6,328 nucleotides of DNA from Nitrospira sp. (GCA_030456405.1 JAKDNQ010000129.1:1-6328); one strand, 5' to 3'. Positions 1-6,328 are shown, counted from the first letter of the stretch. Notes: generated by a model from the letters alone, not told the origin. Made by a program: numbers and translations.

Positions 1-80
1 CTCAACGTACCGAAGCGTACGCCTTCGCCTCTTCGCTCACTGCGGCCTTGCTGGAGGCCTTTTTGAGCATCCTGAACCTG
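1..80 (-). repeat. Partial intergenic repeat element (Nitrospira-like), cut by the window edge
   Basis: This non-coding stretch contains nested short symmetries: a CGTAC/GTACG inverted pair around a 6-nt loop at 7-22, the perfect palindrome GCGTACGC at about 15-22, and a GGCCT/AGGCC hairpin at 44-59. Read on the minus strand it begins near CAGGATGCTCAAAAAGGCC (74-56) and continues through an AGCGAAGAGGCGAAGGCGTA-like segment to the window edge. From memory, closely similar sequence is scattered between genes in Nitrospira genomes, with the outer ends forming an inverted repeat (CAGGATGCT...AGCATCCTG). The second end would lie left of position 1. The resemblance is recalled and not computed. 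The element lies just past the last gene of the operon, where such repeats commonly sit. Confidence 0.5.
44..64 (+). terminator. Terminator-like hairpin with T-tract, plus-strand orientation
   Basis: A perfect 5-bp stem GGCCT (44-48) / AGGCC (55-59) encloses the 6-nt loop TGCTGG and is followed directly by five T residues (60-64). This is the form of a short intrinsic terminator for transcription entering from the left on the plus strand. For the minus-strand operon the same hairpin comes after an A-run and has no T-tract behind it, so it would not be a classical terminator in that direction. It is part of the repeat-like element and may simply be one of its structural features. Confidence 0.35.
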
Positions 81-149
81 TTTTGACATCAGCGCCATAT
101 GAAAGATTCAACGACATTTTGTGTATAAATCGAGTTTTCCCGCAGCCTG

Positions 150-1265
150 CTAGACGGTGGCGAGACAGGCTTCATAGACCTGTTCATGTCGGCGAACGAC
201 GCCTGCGATTCCGTACCGTTCTTGTGCCCGTGCCCGTCCCTTTGCGCCCATTTGCTTGGCGTGATGGGCATCGCCAAGGAGGCGTTCAATCGCATCGGCC
301 AAAACCGAGGCATTTCCAGGCGCCACTAAGACCCCTGTCTCGCCCGGCACCACGAATTCGGGAATTCCCCCGACCGCGGTCGCGATCACCGGCTTTCCTG
401 CTGCCATAGCCTCCAAAATCGCAATACCGAACCCCTCGTACAGTGACGGCAGGACGAACGCATCCAGGGCATGCAGGATGCGCGGAATATCCCGTCTGGT
501 TCTCGCAAACACCACCCAGGGGAAAAGTCCCAGACGATCCCGCAACGATTCCAACTCTTCACGCGCCGGCCCATCGCCGACGATGAGCAACTGACACGGA
601 GGCCTGCTGTTTCGCCGCTTCAGCTCATCCATCGCGCGGATGAGCACACTCAAGCCCTTCTTCGGCTCGACCAATCGGCAGACCGTTCCGATCACCAGTC
701 CGCCGTCCTGAAGACCCAGTTCCCGTCTCGTGGCCGCCGCGTCGTGCTTGAATCGGTCCACATCGATGCCGAATGGAATGACGGTGAATTGATTACCGGT
801 CTCTCCGATACGAGACAGCACCGAACGACGGACCGCCTCAGAGCAGCAGACAATGCCATCGGTCCATTTCAGGGTCAGCCTATCGATGAGGCGAACCAGC
901 CACCCCTCGCTCACGATTTCATCATGATAGGACGAAATCACGGGAAACACCCGCAAAATGCGCCCGCAGACACGGGCGGCCACGTTGGCCCAAAAGAGGA
1001 ATGCCTGAATCACATCGGGTCGCTCGGTCTGAATCAACTTTAAGAGCCTGAACAAGACACGAACGTCTAACTTACCGGCTCCATTCAGCGATACCACCCT
1101 TACTCCGCGTGCCCGCAGTTCCTCGGCCACCCTGCCGCCGGGCTTAAGCGCGCATACGATGACCTCGAAGCGCGATCGATCGATCCGCGAGGCCAAATCA
1201 AGAATGTGACTCTCAGTCCCGCCGACTCCTAGCCCGATTGCGAGCAGCATCACCTTAGCTGGCAT
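150..1265 (-). CDS. GT4 family glycosyltransferase
   Basis: This 371-residue protein is a retaining glycosyltransferase of the GT-B fold, expected to transfer a sugar from a nucleotide-sugar donor to a glycan acceptor at the cytoplasmic membrane face. The N-terminal acceptor domain opens with a hydrophobic strand and the glycine-rich loop GVGGTE (13-18). The linker VIPFGIDVDRF is at 162-172. The C-terminal donor domain has R197 and K203 in RLVEPKKG, IVGDGP (228-233), and the E-x7-E signature E277/E285 in LYEGFGIAILEA, followed by GKPVIAT and GGIPE. The length is normal and the protein looks complete; it ends in TAG. The ATG at 1265 overlaps the preceding gene by 11 nt, which suggests translational coupling; I see no strong ribosome binding site, and Met6 is a possible alternative start. 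It is the last gene of the operon. Family assignment is secure; donor, acceptor and linkage cannot be read from the sequence. Confidence 0.92.
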   Translation of the reverse strand: MPAKVMLLAIGLGVGGTESHILDLASRIDRSRFEVIVCALKPGGRVAEELRARGVRVVSLNGAGKLDVRVLFRLLKLIQTERPDVIQAFLFWANVAARVCGRILRVFPVISSYHDEIVSEGWLVRLIDRLTLKWTDGIVCCSEAVRRSVLSRIGETGNQFTVIPFGIDVDRFKHDAAATRRELGLQDGGLVIGTVCRLVEPKKGLSVLIRAMDELKRRNSRPPCQLLIVGDGPAREELESLRDRLGLFPWVVFARTRRDIPRILHALDAFVLPSLYEGFGIAILEAMAAGKPVIATAVGGIPEFVVPGETGVLVAPGNASVLADAIERLLGDAHHAKQMGAKGRARAQERYGIAGVVRRHEQVYEACLATV

Positions 1266-2637
1266 GGGGCAACACCCGTTCGGACGTGGTCAAAGCGATA
1301 ATCTCCTCATACCACTCAAGATAGGTTTGAACCTGTTTCTCCATTGTGTAGAGACGAGCTGCCCGTTCGGATGCCGCCGATCCCAACGACAGGCGCAACG
1401 CATCGTTGGAAAGAATCTGCACGACGCGCTCAGCCATCGCACCCGCATCTCCAGGCGGAACCAAGTAACCACAGCGATCATCTTCAATTTGTTCAGGGAT
1501 ACCGTCCACGGCAGTAGCCACGACCGGGAGACCGCAGGAGAGCGCCTCCAGGATCGTGGTCGGGAAGGTATCCGACTTGGCGGCATGAACATAAACATCC
1601 GCGGCCTGATAATAGCGGGCTATCGTCTCTCGATGACTCACGAAGGCTCCAAATCGGACCTCACCGTTTCCAAACTGAATGGTTTCCCCTTGATCGCCGA
1701 GCACAATCAGTGTCACCTTGGCGCGGGGATGGAGAGCCCCGACCCTTACGGCACATTCTTCGACTGTACGATAGTCTTTGAACATGTTGGTTCTTGCCCC
1801 GCTCGCCGCAAAGAGCAAGATTGCGTCTCGACATGACAATCCTAATTCCTCCCGAGCCCGAGCTTTCGAGAACGGACGAAATACGGAACGGTCGACGCCG
1901 TTCGGAATCACGCGCGACTGAACCACGCCTGGCGCCAGCATCGATTTTTCCACCTGACGCATCAGCCAATGCGACGGAGTCGCGACATGAAAGCGCCCAG
2001 CGGCATAAATCTCCTGCTTGCGGTTCCAATTGAATGCCGTGTTATCTCGCCAGATCGAAGGATAGATCGAGAGATCCGGGCACGTACCGCAGCCTGTCTT
2101 CCACCGGTCACACCCAAGCGTATACGCACAATGCCCGCTCAGCATCCACGTGTCATGCAAGGTGACGACCGTCGGAACTTGCCGGCTCAACCAGGGCAGC
2201 GCTCGCAAATCAAAATAACCGCCGCGTGGCAGCCATCCGCCGTGAAGGTTGTGGCAGTGCAGAATATCCGGACGCTCTTGCAACACATCCAGCAACTTCC
2301 ATGTTTCGGGAAAATTGAAAATCTCTCTCCCTGCAAGGGCCTGCCACCAATTCTGCGGATGAGTACCGTACGTGCCGAGCCATCTCCGCAATCGCCACAT
2401 TCCGCGGACACGTCCCTCACGGTGATAGAGCCATCGACTGCTCTGTGCCAGCCACCCTCCGATTACCGTGCCGGGTATCGTCTTGGGCAGCGGGATAACG
2501 AACGGATCGGTGCTACGCTTCTCGCCGACAGCGATGGACGACTGATGTCCTAGGCGCTGGTACCGTTCAAACAGCTGCCACGCTATTGCCTCCGCTCCTC
2601 CTCCCTTGTCATAGGTGCTGACTTGAAGAATGTTCAC
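1255..2637 (-). CDS. GT4 family glycosyltransferase with cysteine cluster (WcaC-like subgroup)
   Basis: A 460-residue GT-B glycosyltransferase, probably adding one sugar during surface glycan assembly. The N-terminus MNILQVSTYDKGGGAE contains the glycine-rich loop expected of the acceptor domain. At 161-187 lies HDTWMLSGHC followed by a cluster C170, C176, C183, C186 (GCDRWKTGCGTCP), which I associate with WcaC-like GT4 enzymes. The linker VIPNGVDRSVF is at 243-253. The donor domain has IVLGDQGE (311-318) and D356-x7-E364 in KSDTFPTTILEAL, so the first acid of the usual E-x7-E pair is Asp; then GLPVVAT and DGIPE. The frame is open further upstream to 2754, but that part overlaps the GT2 gene and has no family similarity. 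I chose the GTG at 2637, which has GAGG 8 nt before it, follows the upstream stop by 16 nt and places the first beta strand at the N-terminus. Sugar specificity is unknown. Confidence 0.9.
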   Translation of the reverse strand: MNILQVSTYDKGGGAEAIAWQLFERYQRLGHQSSIAVGEKRSTDPFVIPLPKTIPGTVIGGWLAQSSRWLYHREGRVRGMWRLRRWLGTYGTHPQNWWQALAGREIFNFPETWKLLDVLQERPDILHCHNLHGGWLPRGGYFDLRALPWLSRQVPTVVTLHDTWMLSGHCAYTLGCDRWKTGCGTCPDLSIYPSIWRDNTAFNWNRKQEIYAAGRFHVATPSHWLMRQVEKSMLAPGVVQSRVIPNGVDRSVFRPFSKARAREELGLSCRDAILLFAASGARTNMFKDYRTVEECAVRVGALHPRAKVTLIVLGDQGETIQFGNGEVRFGAFVSHRETIARYYQAADVYVHAAKSDTFPTTILEALSCGLPVVATAVDGIPEQIEDDRCGYLVPPGDAGAMAERVVQILSNDALRLSLGSAASERAARLYTMEKQVQTYLEWYEEIIALTTSERVLPHAS

Positions 2638-2645
2638 AGAAGGAT

Positions 2646-2649
2646 CCTC
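2646..2649 (-). promoter_or_regulatory. Ribosome binding site that fixes the GTG start at 2637
   Basis: On the minus strand GAGG lies 8 nt before the GTG at 2637-2635, just after the TGA of the upstream GT2 gene (2656-2654). This spacing supports GTG over the ATG at 2754, which would create a 101-nt overlap and a 39-residue extension unlike the family. Confidence 0.65.
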
Positions 2650-2653
2650 GCCG

Positions 2654-3571
2654 TCAGACCACGAACCCGGACACAAGCTTCCACGCCGTCCCATCCCAAA
2701 TAACGTTCTTTGTGGGAAAGGCGAGCCCTGAACGAAATCCCATCGCGTGAACAATTCGAGGCAAGGGAGCTAGTGCGAAATGTCGCCCGACTTTCCAGAC
2801 GAGCCCCCTGAGCAACGCCTCGCCTCTACCGCAAGCCCGCCCACCGTATTTCCTCAGAACGCCCTCGGCCTCCTGTAGATATTCGTCAGCCTGTAGAACC
2901 GACTTCTGGTTCCCGTGAGCACGGAATCCACCAAGCGGCGTCATGACACCGTACAACTCCGTATGCTGGAAGAATCGTGTCCACAATTCGAAGTCTGCAG
3001 CGAGCCGCAACGACGTATCCAGACGCCCTCCTGCACGCTCCCAAAGAGAACGCCGCCAAAAGGTGGACTCTTGCTGAATGTACCGCCTTCCGAATGAACC
3101 ATTCGTCGGCAGATTGCCTCCCTTGAAGAACGAATCGCGGTTGAATCCTCCGCCGAAGTTGATGGAAGTCGCCTGGCCCTGGCAATTCCATGTCAACGAC
3201 TGAAGCGTCGTGACCCACTCCACTTGAGGTAACCTCGTGAAAATTTCTCGCACAATCGAAAGCGACCCCGGCGTGTACTTATCGTCGCTGTTGAGCCAGG
3301 CCATTACCTCGCCCGTGGTTTTGGCAAAACCTTTGTTGACGGCGTCATAGTGCCCGCCGTCCGGTTCACTGACCCAATGGGTCAGACGCGCCGCATGGCG
3401 CCGAATGATCTCGACGCTGCCGTCCGTCGATCCACCATCGACGACAACATACTCAACGTTGGGATCTCGTTGAGACAAAACCGACTCGATCGCCTCCTCA
3501 AGAAACGGCGCTTGGTTGTAGGATGGCGTCACCACGGATATTTTCAACGGCGTAACCGTCACAACGTTCAC
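2654..3571 (-). CDS. GT2 family glycosyltransferase
   Basis: A 305-residue inverting glycosyltransferase of the GT-A fold. It would transfer a sugar from a nucleotide-sugar donor with a divalent metal. The nucleotide-binding start is ISVVTPSYNQ (11-20), followed by VVVDGGSTDGS (42-52) with D45. SEPDGGHYDAVNKG is at 68-81, and WLNSDDKYTPGSL (92-104) holds the metal-binding D96/D97 in the DXD position. QQESTFWRRSLWERAGG (166-182) and AADFELWTRF (191-200) are the usual C-terminal catalytic segments. No membrane helix is evident, so the protein is probably cytosolic or peripheral. The GTG start at 3571 shares a GTGA overlap with the stop of the FkbM gene, indicating coupled translation. GTG at codon 4 and TTG at codon 9 are possible alternatives because no clear ribosome binding site is visible. 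The substrate is not deducible. Confidence 0.92.
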   Translation of the reverse strand: MNVVTVTPLKISVVTPSYNQAPFLEEAIESVLSQRDPNVEYVVVDGGSTDGSVEIIRRHAARLTHWVSEPDGGHYDAVNKGFAKTTGEVMAWLNSDDKYTPGSLSIVREIFTRLPQVEWVTTLQSLTWNCQGQATSINFGGGFNRDSFFKGGNLPTNGSFGRRYIQQESTFWRRSLWERAGGRLDTSLRLAADFELWTRFFQHTELYGVMTPLGGFRAHGNQKSVLQADEYLQEAEGVLRKYGGRACGRGEALLRGLVWKVGRHFALAPLPRIVHAMGFRSGLAFPTKNVIWDGTAWKLVSGFVV

Positions 3572-4392
3572 TTCGATACGAGATGCTGGAAATAAGATCG
3601 AACTCGCTGATTCTGCCGCCTACGCTGTTCAGGAGTTGCGTAACAGTGAACTCGCCGGAACAGGCCTGCTTCCCTGACAAAGACCAGATCCACCTGAGAC
3701 AGCGCCCCGTCGATGGGACGATATTGAAGTCCAAGCAGATCGTACAGAACGAATCCCTTAGACTTCATATAGGTTACGACGTCGCCGAAGAGTGGTCCCT
3801 GTTCATAAAACCGGAAGAAAGAAACCTCCATTATCACGATCTCCGCCGATGCGAGCGTCATCTGTCCACCTGCCAACACATCGAGTTCCGCGCCCTGTAC
3901 GTCGATCTTGATGAGATAGGGCGGTACCGCGGCCTGTTCGTTCACCCAACAGTCGAGCGTGACGGCAAGGATCTCGCGTTGCACACCATTGACCTCCGTG
4001 CCTTCCTCTACTTCTCGATAGAAGGATGACCCGACGAAGTCCGGATGGACGTGTATAGCGATAGGTTCCCCTTCAGCCGTCGCGGCGGCGCATTCATACC
4101 GCGCCCCGGGAATGTCCTGCACAACTTTCTCAAGAGACGGCAGATATTCTTCGAGAGGCTCTAGAAGCAGATATTGCGCAGCAGGGAAGACAGCGTGGCA
4201 GGAACGCGTGAACGACCCGACCGCCGCGCCAATATCAATCACCGTCCCCGGCATGAATCCGACCTCCCGAATCTGCTCCAAGACACCTTGTAGGGAACCG
4301 CGATCCGGACCCAACCAGGTGCGATCCTCCCCCCTGCGCCTGCGCATCTCAAATCCGAACAGCCGAAAAAGTCGTTGAACCAATCGCTTCAT
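3568..4392 (-). CDS. FkbM family SAM-dependent methyltransferase
   Basis: A 274-residue class I methyltransferase, the family named after the FK506 O-methyltransferase and frequent in bacterial glycan loci. The SAM-binding motif I is VIDIGAAVGSFTRS (51-64). Motif II is YLLLEPLEEYLPSL (74-87), with E78 placed to bind the SAM ribose. The family hallmark is YLIKIDVQGAELDVLAGG (159-176), followed by IVIMEVSFF (185-193). The N-terminus is basic (MKRLVQRLFR and RRRR at 17-20) and may interact with membrane or glycan carrier; this is inference. It most likely methylates a hydroxyl of a sugar or glycan precursor. The ATG at 4392 follows a 56-nt gap, the longest in the operon, and lacks an obvious ribosome binding site. 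The gene ends in a GTGA overlap with the next gene. The fold and family are firm; the substrate is unknown. Confidence 0.92.
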   Translation of the reverse strand: MKRLVQRLFRLFGFEMRRRRGEDRTWLGPDRGSLQGVLEQIREVGFMPGTVIDIGAAVGSFTRSCHAVFPAAQYLLLEPLEEYLPSLEKVVQDIPGARYECAAATAEGEPIAIHVHPDFVGSSFYREVEEGTEVNGVQREILAVTLDCWVNEQAAVPPYLIKIDVQGAELDVLAGGQMTLASAEIVIMEVSFFRFYEQGPLFGDVVTYMKSKGFVLYDLLGLQYRPIDGALSQVDLVFVREAGLFRRVHCYATPEQRRRQNQRVRSYFQHLVSK

Positions 4393-4448
4393 GATTCAGC
4401 AGTTCTACACGGATTAAGGAACACCGGAACCCGATCCGGTTCGACCAA
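4393..4448 (-). other. Intergenic gap with a perfect hairpin
   Basis: This is the longest gap inside the operon. It contains an inverted repeat ACCGGA/TCCGGT (4440-4435 and 4428-4423 on the minus strand) around the 6-nt loop TCGGGT. It is not followed by a T-tract, so it is not a typical intrinsic terminator. It could stabilise a processed mRNA end or modulate reading of the FkbM gene, or be chance. An ATG at 4452 overlapping the upstream stop opens a 12-codon reading frame ending at TAA 4416-4414; I do not call it a gene. Confidence 0.4.
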
Positions 4449-5279
4449 TCATGGCCTTACGGCTTCCATGAACAGCGAATCCGGCTTTCGCGCTTCCCCA
4501 TTCACGACATCCAGATGATACGAGTCGAACTTATCGATGCGGCTTTCAGATGCCGCGCAACGTCTGACGTCGGAAAAGCCGTTCTGTTCGAGTAGTTGCC
4601 TGAGTGAGAACTGATCGTACATCCAGCGGTGACATTCGCCAGAGCTTCGGAACAGTCCTTCTTGAATGGCCAACCGACCGCGTCGGCCCAGTAAGACACT
4701 GCACAACGCCGTCACGACCTGTTCCCTTAAGCCAGTAACCGCGCGCCGCCAGCGCTGTCCTTGCACGCCATCCGATGAATCGAGACTTGTGCCTTCCCGC
4801 CCAAGATAGGGCGCTGCTTCGGATCCTATTCGTGACCACACATAGTCGGCATTCTGCCGTGCACGGCTTCGAAGATACCGCCCCATTTCGCCCCCGGACT
4901 CTGTTCGAACCAGTTGGTCCAGCATTTCGAGCGTGATCCACTCGTATTGTCTCGCCACGGCTACCTCGCCTATTTCGGCCCGTGCCAGCACCCGAAGATA
5001 CTCTCGAGCGATCCCTTCGAGATCCGGCACGACCAGTCGAATCACGCCACCCCGTCGCAGGACGCGGCGACTTTCGAGAAGCAATATGCCGGCCTGCTTT
5101 GGGGAAAGGTGCTCGATCACATGGGAGGCATAGCAGACATCGACCGTCTCGTTTGAGAACGGAAGCCCCTCCGCAACATTCCAAGTTCGGACGTGAGGGC
5201 TCGCAGGACGGACATCCAAGTTGGTCCAATCTGGATGCCATGCTGCACCGCAGCCGATATTGACCAGAAGAGATGGCAC
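4449..5279 (-). CDS. Class I SAM-dependent methyltransferase (Methyltransf_11 type)
   Basis: A 276-residue methyltransferase. Motif I is LVNIGCGAAWHPDWTNLDV (5-23), with D22 in position to bind the SAM ribose. GLPFSNETVDVCYASHVIEHL (38-58) is the typical motif II/III segment including HVIEHL, and RRVLRRGGVIRLVVPDL (71-87) is the following strand-turn-strand. A long segment of roughly 125 residues (88-215) without recognisable motifs separates this core from a C-terminal part containing HRWMYDQFSLRQLLEQNGF (217-235) and a closing KPDSLFMEAVRP (265-276); I recall similar C-termini in methyltransferases of glycan gene clusters. The GTG start at 5279 is supported by GAGGAG 11 nt upstream and by the position of motif I at the very N-terminus. 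It begins 19 nt after the TylF-like gene. A sugar or glycan substrate is inferred from the neighbours only; another small-molecule acceptor is possible. Confidence 0.87.
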   Translation of the reverse strand: MPSLLVNIGCGAAWHPDWTNLDVRPASPHVRTWNVAEGLPFSNETVDVCYASHVIEHLSPKQAGILLLESRRVLRRGGVIRLVVPDLEGIAREYLRVLARAEIGEVAVARQYEWITLEMLDQLVRTESGGEMGRYLRSRARQNADYVWSRIGSEAAPYLGREGTSLDSSDGVQGQRWRRAVTGLREQVVTALCSVLLGRRGRLAIQEGLFRSSGECHRWMYDQFSLRQLLEQNGFSDVRRCAASESRIDKFDSYHLDVVNGEARKPDSLFMEAVRP

Positions 5280-5290
5280 AGCGAGAACCG

Positions 5291-5296
5291 CTCCTC
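5291..5296 (-). promoter_or_regulatory. Ribosome binding site for the GTG start at 5279
   Basis: Minus-strand GAGGAG lies 11 nt before the GTG and directly after the TAA stop (5301-5299) of the upstream gene. The spacing is at the long end of normal. No other start codon gives a better match without removing part of motif I. Confidence 0.55.
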
Positions 5297-5298
5297 GG

Positions 5299-6063
5299 TT
5301 ACTCGAACGCTTTCACGGCAATACGACCGGTATAATCGATCGGGTGAAGAAACAGCTTCAACCGATGCTTGCTCACGTACTCATCGACGGCCCGCCGGGC
5401 TCCCCGCCAGTGTCCATAGTCATCGATGAGCAGCACTCCTCCCTGCCGCAATCGTGGGAAGAGGACCTCGAGTTCACACCGCGTTGATTCGTACCAGTCG
5501 GTATCCAGGCGAAGCAGGGCAATCCGCTCCGGAGCGGCCGTCGCCAATGTGTTTTCGACCCGTCCGGGGATCAAATGTATCCGCTCTTGCGGATAGTGTG
5601 TCAGCGCGAGCGTGCGAGCCACCTGTTCAATCGGCGCATAGCACCATATGCGATCTTCTTCGGTCCGCGATGCTTGCTTCAGCAAGCTCTCGGCCGACTC
5701 ACCGGTTATGGCGACATCGTGAGGACCCGGTTCCGTCATGCCCTCGAAGGTATCGAAGAGAAACAGTTCGCGATCCGTCGCCCCTCGATTCAGCAACGTA
5801 CGTGCGACGGCCATCATGCTTCCGCCTCGCCACACGCCGCATTCGACTACCGCCCCCTCGAGGCCCGCCTCCTCGATATACCGAACCGCCGAACACAGCG
5901 CGCGGATACGTTCCGGAGACGTCATCGTGTAGGGCTGCACAAATCTGATCGTCTCGCAGTCCTGGTCTTTCTCGTCACCGACATCGGAAGCAGGGTGGAG
6001 GTCTGAGTCCATCCTCCATCGGTTTTTCAGATCTCTCACCGGTCTCAACAATTTGGTCAACAT
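5299..6063 (-). CDS. TylF/MycF family O-methyltransferase
   Basis: A 254-residue SAM- and metal-dependent O-methyltransferase of the family named after macrocin O-methyltransferase TylF, which methylates sugar hydroxyls on macrolides. The SAM loop is VVECGVWRGGSMM (72-84). FLFDTFEGMT (101-110) is highly typical of the family, as are LLRLDTDWYEST (183-194) and GGVLLIDDYGHWRGARRAVD (208-227). The acidic residues D187/D189 and D214/D215 match the Mg2+ and catalytic region, so the enzyme appears intact. The frame stays open upstream to 6303, but that part overlaps the preceding gene and lacks family features. GGAGG (6074-6070) lies 6 nt before the ATG at 6063 and only 3 nt before the adjacent ATG at 6066, so 6063 is preferred and 6066 is equally plausible in practice. 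No polyketide gene is nearby, so its substrate is probably a sugar of the surface glycan (inference). Confidence 0.9.
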   Translation of the reverse strand: MLTKLLRPVRDLKNRWRMDSDLHPASDVGDEKDQDCETIRFVQPYTMTSPERIRALCSAVRYIEEAGLEGAVVECGVWRGGSMMAVARTLLNRGATDRELFLFDTFEGMTEPGPHDVAITGESAESLLKQASRTEEDRIWCYAPIEQVARTLALTHYPQERIHLIPGRVENTLATAAPERIALLRLDTDWYESTRCELEVLFPRLRQGGVLLIDDYGHWRGARRAVDEYVSKHRLKLFLHPIDYTGRIAVKAFE

Positions 6064-6069
6064 CATCAC

Positions 6070-6074
6070 CCTCC
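6070..6074 (-). promoter_or_regulatory. Strong ribosome binding site deciding the TylF-like start
   Basis: Minus-strand GGAGG lies in the 34-nt gap after the upstream TAG (6100-6098). It is 6 nt from the second ATG of the ATGATG pair. This argues against the long upstream extension to 6303 and against the ATG at 6090, which has no usable spacing. Confidence 0.7.
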
Positions 6075-6097
6075 CGTGATGGACAGGCATCCTGGGA

Positions 6098-6328
6098 CTA
6101 CGGATTCCGTAACAGGATGAGGGAATCCCTCCGGAGCAGATCGAGATCGGCGCGCAGCACTTCCCATCCTGCATCCGTAGCGAGCCGCGCCATGACGGTC
6201 TGATCATTGCGCGGCCACCAAATCTCCTGATCACGTTGCTCCTTGAATTCGCCCGGTACCCCGCCGCGATTCCAACCGAACCGATCCAACTTGTTCCAAT
6301 CACCGTACTGATGCACCGAGAGCGCCCC
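6098..6328 (-). CDS. C-terminal part of a probable methyltransferase (cut by the window edge)
   Basis: An open frame enters from the right edge and runs 76 codons to TAG, with no start codon needed inside the window. The visible part contains SVHQYGDWNKLDRFGW (4-19), RGGVPGEF (21-28), EIWWPRNDQTVMARLATDAG (35-54) and a closing strand LRRDSLILLRNP (65-76). The pattern of a WWP-N-D segment, a helix ending in AGWEV and a final strand resembles the C-terminal end of class I SAM methyltransferases found in glycan clusters, in which the last two beta strands follow such a helix. The SAM-binding motifs would lie outside the window, so this call is tentative. It is followed by the TylF-like gene after 34 nt and probably belongs to the same transcript. 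Confidence 0.55.
   Translation of the reverse strand, partial: GALSVHQYGDWNKLDRFGWNRGGVPGEFKEQRDQEIWWPRNDQTVMARLATDAGWEVLRADLDLLRRDSLILLRNP

Noticed and set aside
83..129. TTGACA at 83-88 and TATAAA at 124-129 as a plus-strand promoter
   Set aside because: The boxes are 35 nt apart, far from the usual 17, and no plus-strand gene follows.
83..409. 108-codon plus-strand open frame starting in the gene-free left end
   Set aside because: Most of it is antisense to the GT4 C-terminus and the protein is Arg/Pro-rich without a motif; no ribosome binding site is evident.
471..1043. 190-codon plus-strand open frame
   Set aside because: It lies wholly antisense to the last GT4 gene, whose motifs are unmistakable; the translation shows no family pattern.
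1264..1836. 190-codon plus-strand open frame
   Set aside because: It is antisense to the donor domain of the cysteine-cluster GT4 gene and has no recognisable motifs.
1969..2553. 194-codon plus-strand open frame
   Set aside because: It is antisense to the acceptor domain of the same GT4 gene; long antisense frames are expected in GC-rich coding DNA.
4546..5241. 231-codon minus-strand open frame
   Set aside because: It is an alternative frame inside the Methyltransf_11-type gene; its composition is Arg/Ser/Gly-rich and lacks motifs, as in frame shadows.
5454..5948. 164-codon plus-strand open frame
   Set aside because: It is antisense to the TylF-type gene, which has full family motifs in the opposite frame.
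6064..6303. 80-codon N-terminal extension of the TylF-like gene
   Set aside because: It overlaps the frame of the upstream partial gene, has no similarity to the family and ignores the strong GGAGG site at 6074-6070.

Overview
The window is a GC-rich piece of a bacterial cell-surface glycan (exopolysaccharide, O-antigen or similar) locus. Seven protein-coding genes lie head to tail on the minus strand: four probable methyltransferases (the first cut by the right window edge), then three glycosyltransferases. No RNA gene, CRISPR array or transposase gene is visible. The tail at positions 1-80 resembles, from memory only, an abundant intergenic repeat of Nitrospira (Nitrospirota) genomes. Together with the GC-rich coding style and frequent GTG starts this makes Nitrospira my best guess for the source, but that is unverified.

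Layout in the direction of transcription (right to left): the C-terminal 76 residues of a probable methyltransferase (6328-6098); a TylF/MycF-type O-methyltransferase (6063-5299); a class I SAM methyltransferase of the Methyltransf_11 type (5279-4449); a 56-nt gap with a small perfect hairpin; an FkbM-family methyltransferase (4392-3568); a GT2 family glycosyltransferase (3571-2654, 4-nt overlap); a GT4 family glycosyltransferase with a cysteine cluster (2637-1255); and a second GT4 family glycosyltransferase (1265-150, 11-nt overlap). The gaps are 34, 19 and 56 nt, then a 4-nt overlap, 16 nt, and an 11-nt overlap. No internal promoter or terminator is evident, so a single transcript that begins outside the window is likely. 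Left of the last gene there are 149 nt with no gene, about half of which is the repeat-like element with a terminator-like hairpin.

How the genes may work together: the three glycosyltransferases would add sugars one after another from activated donors onto a growing glycan at the cytoplasmic face of the membrane. The methyltransferases would O-methylate sugar hydroxyls, or another part of the glycan or its precursor. No polymerase, flippase, export protein or nucleotide-sugar synthesis gene is in the window, so the final product cannot be named. I see no wholly new system; the notable point is the concentration of several unrelated methyltransferase families in one glycan operon.
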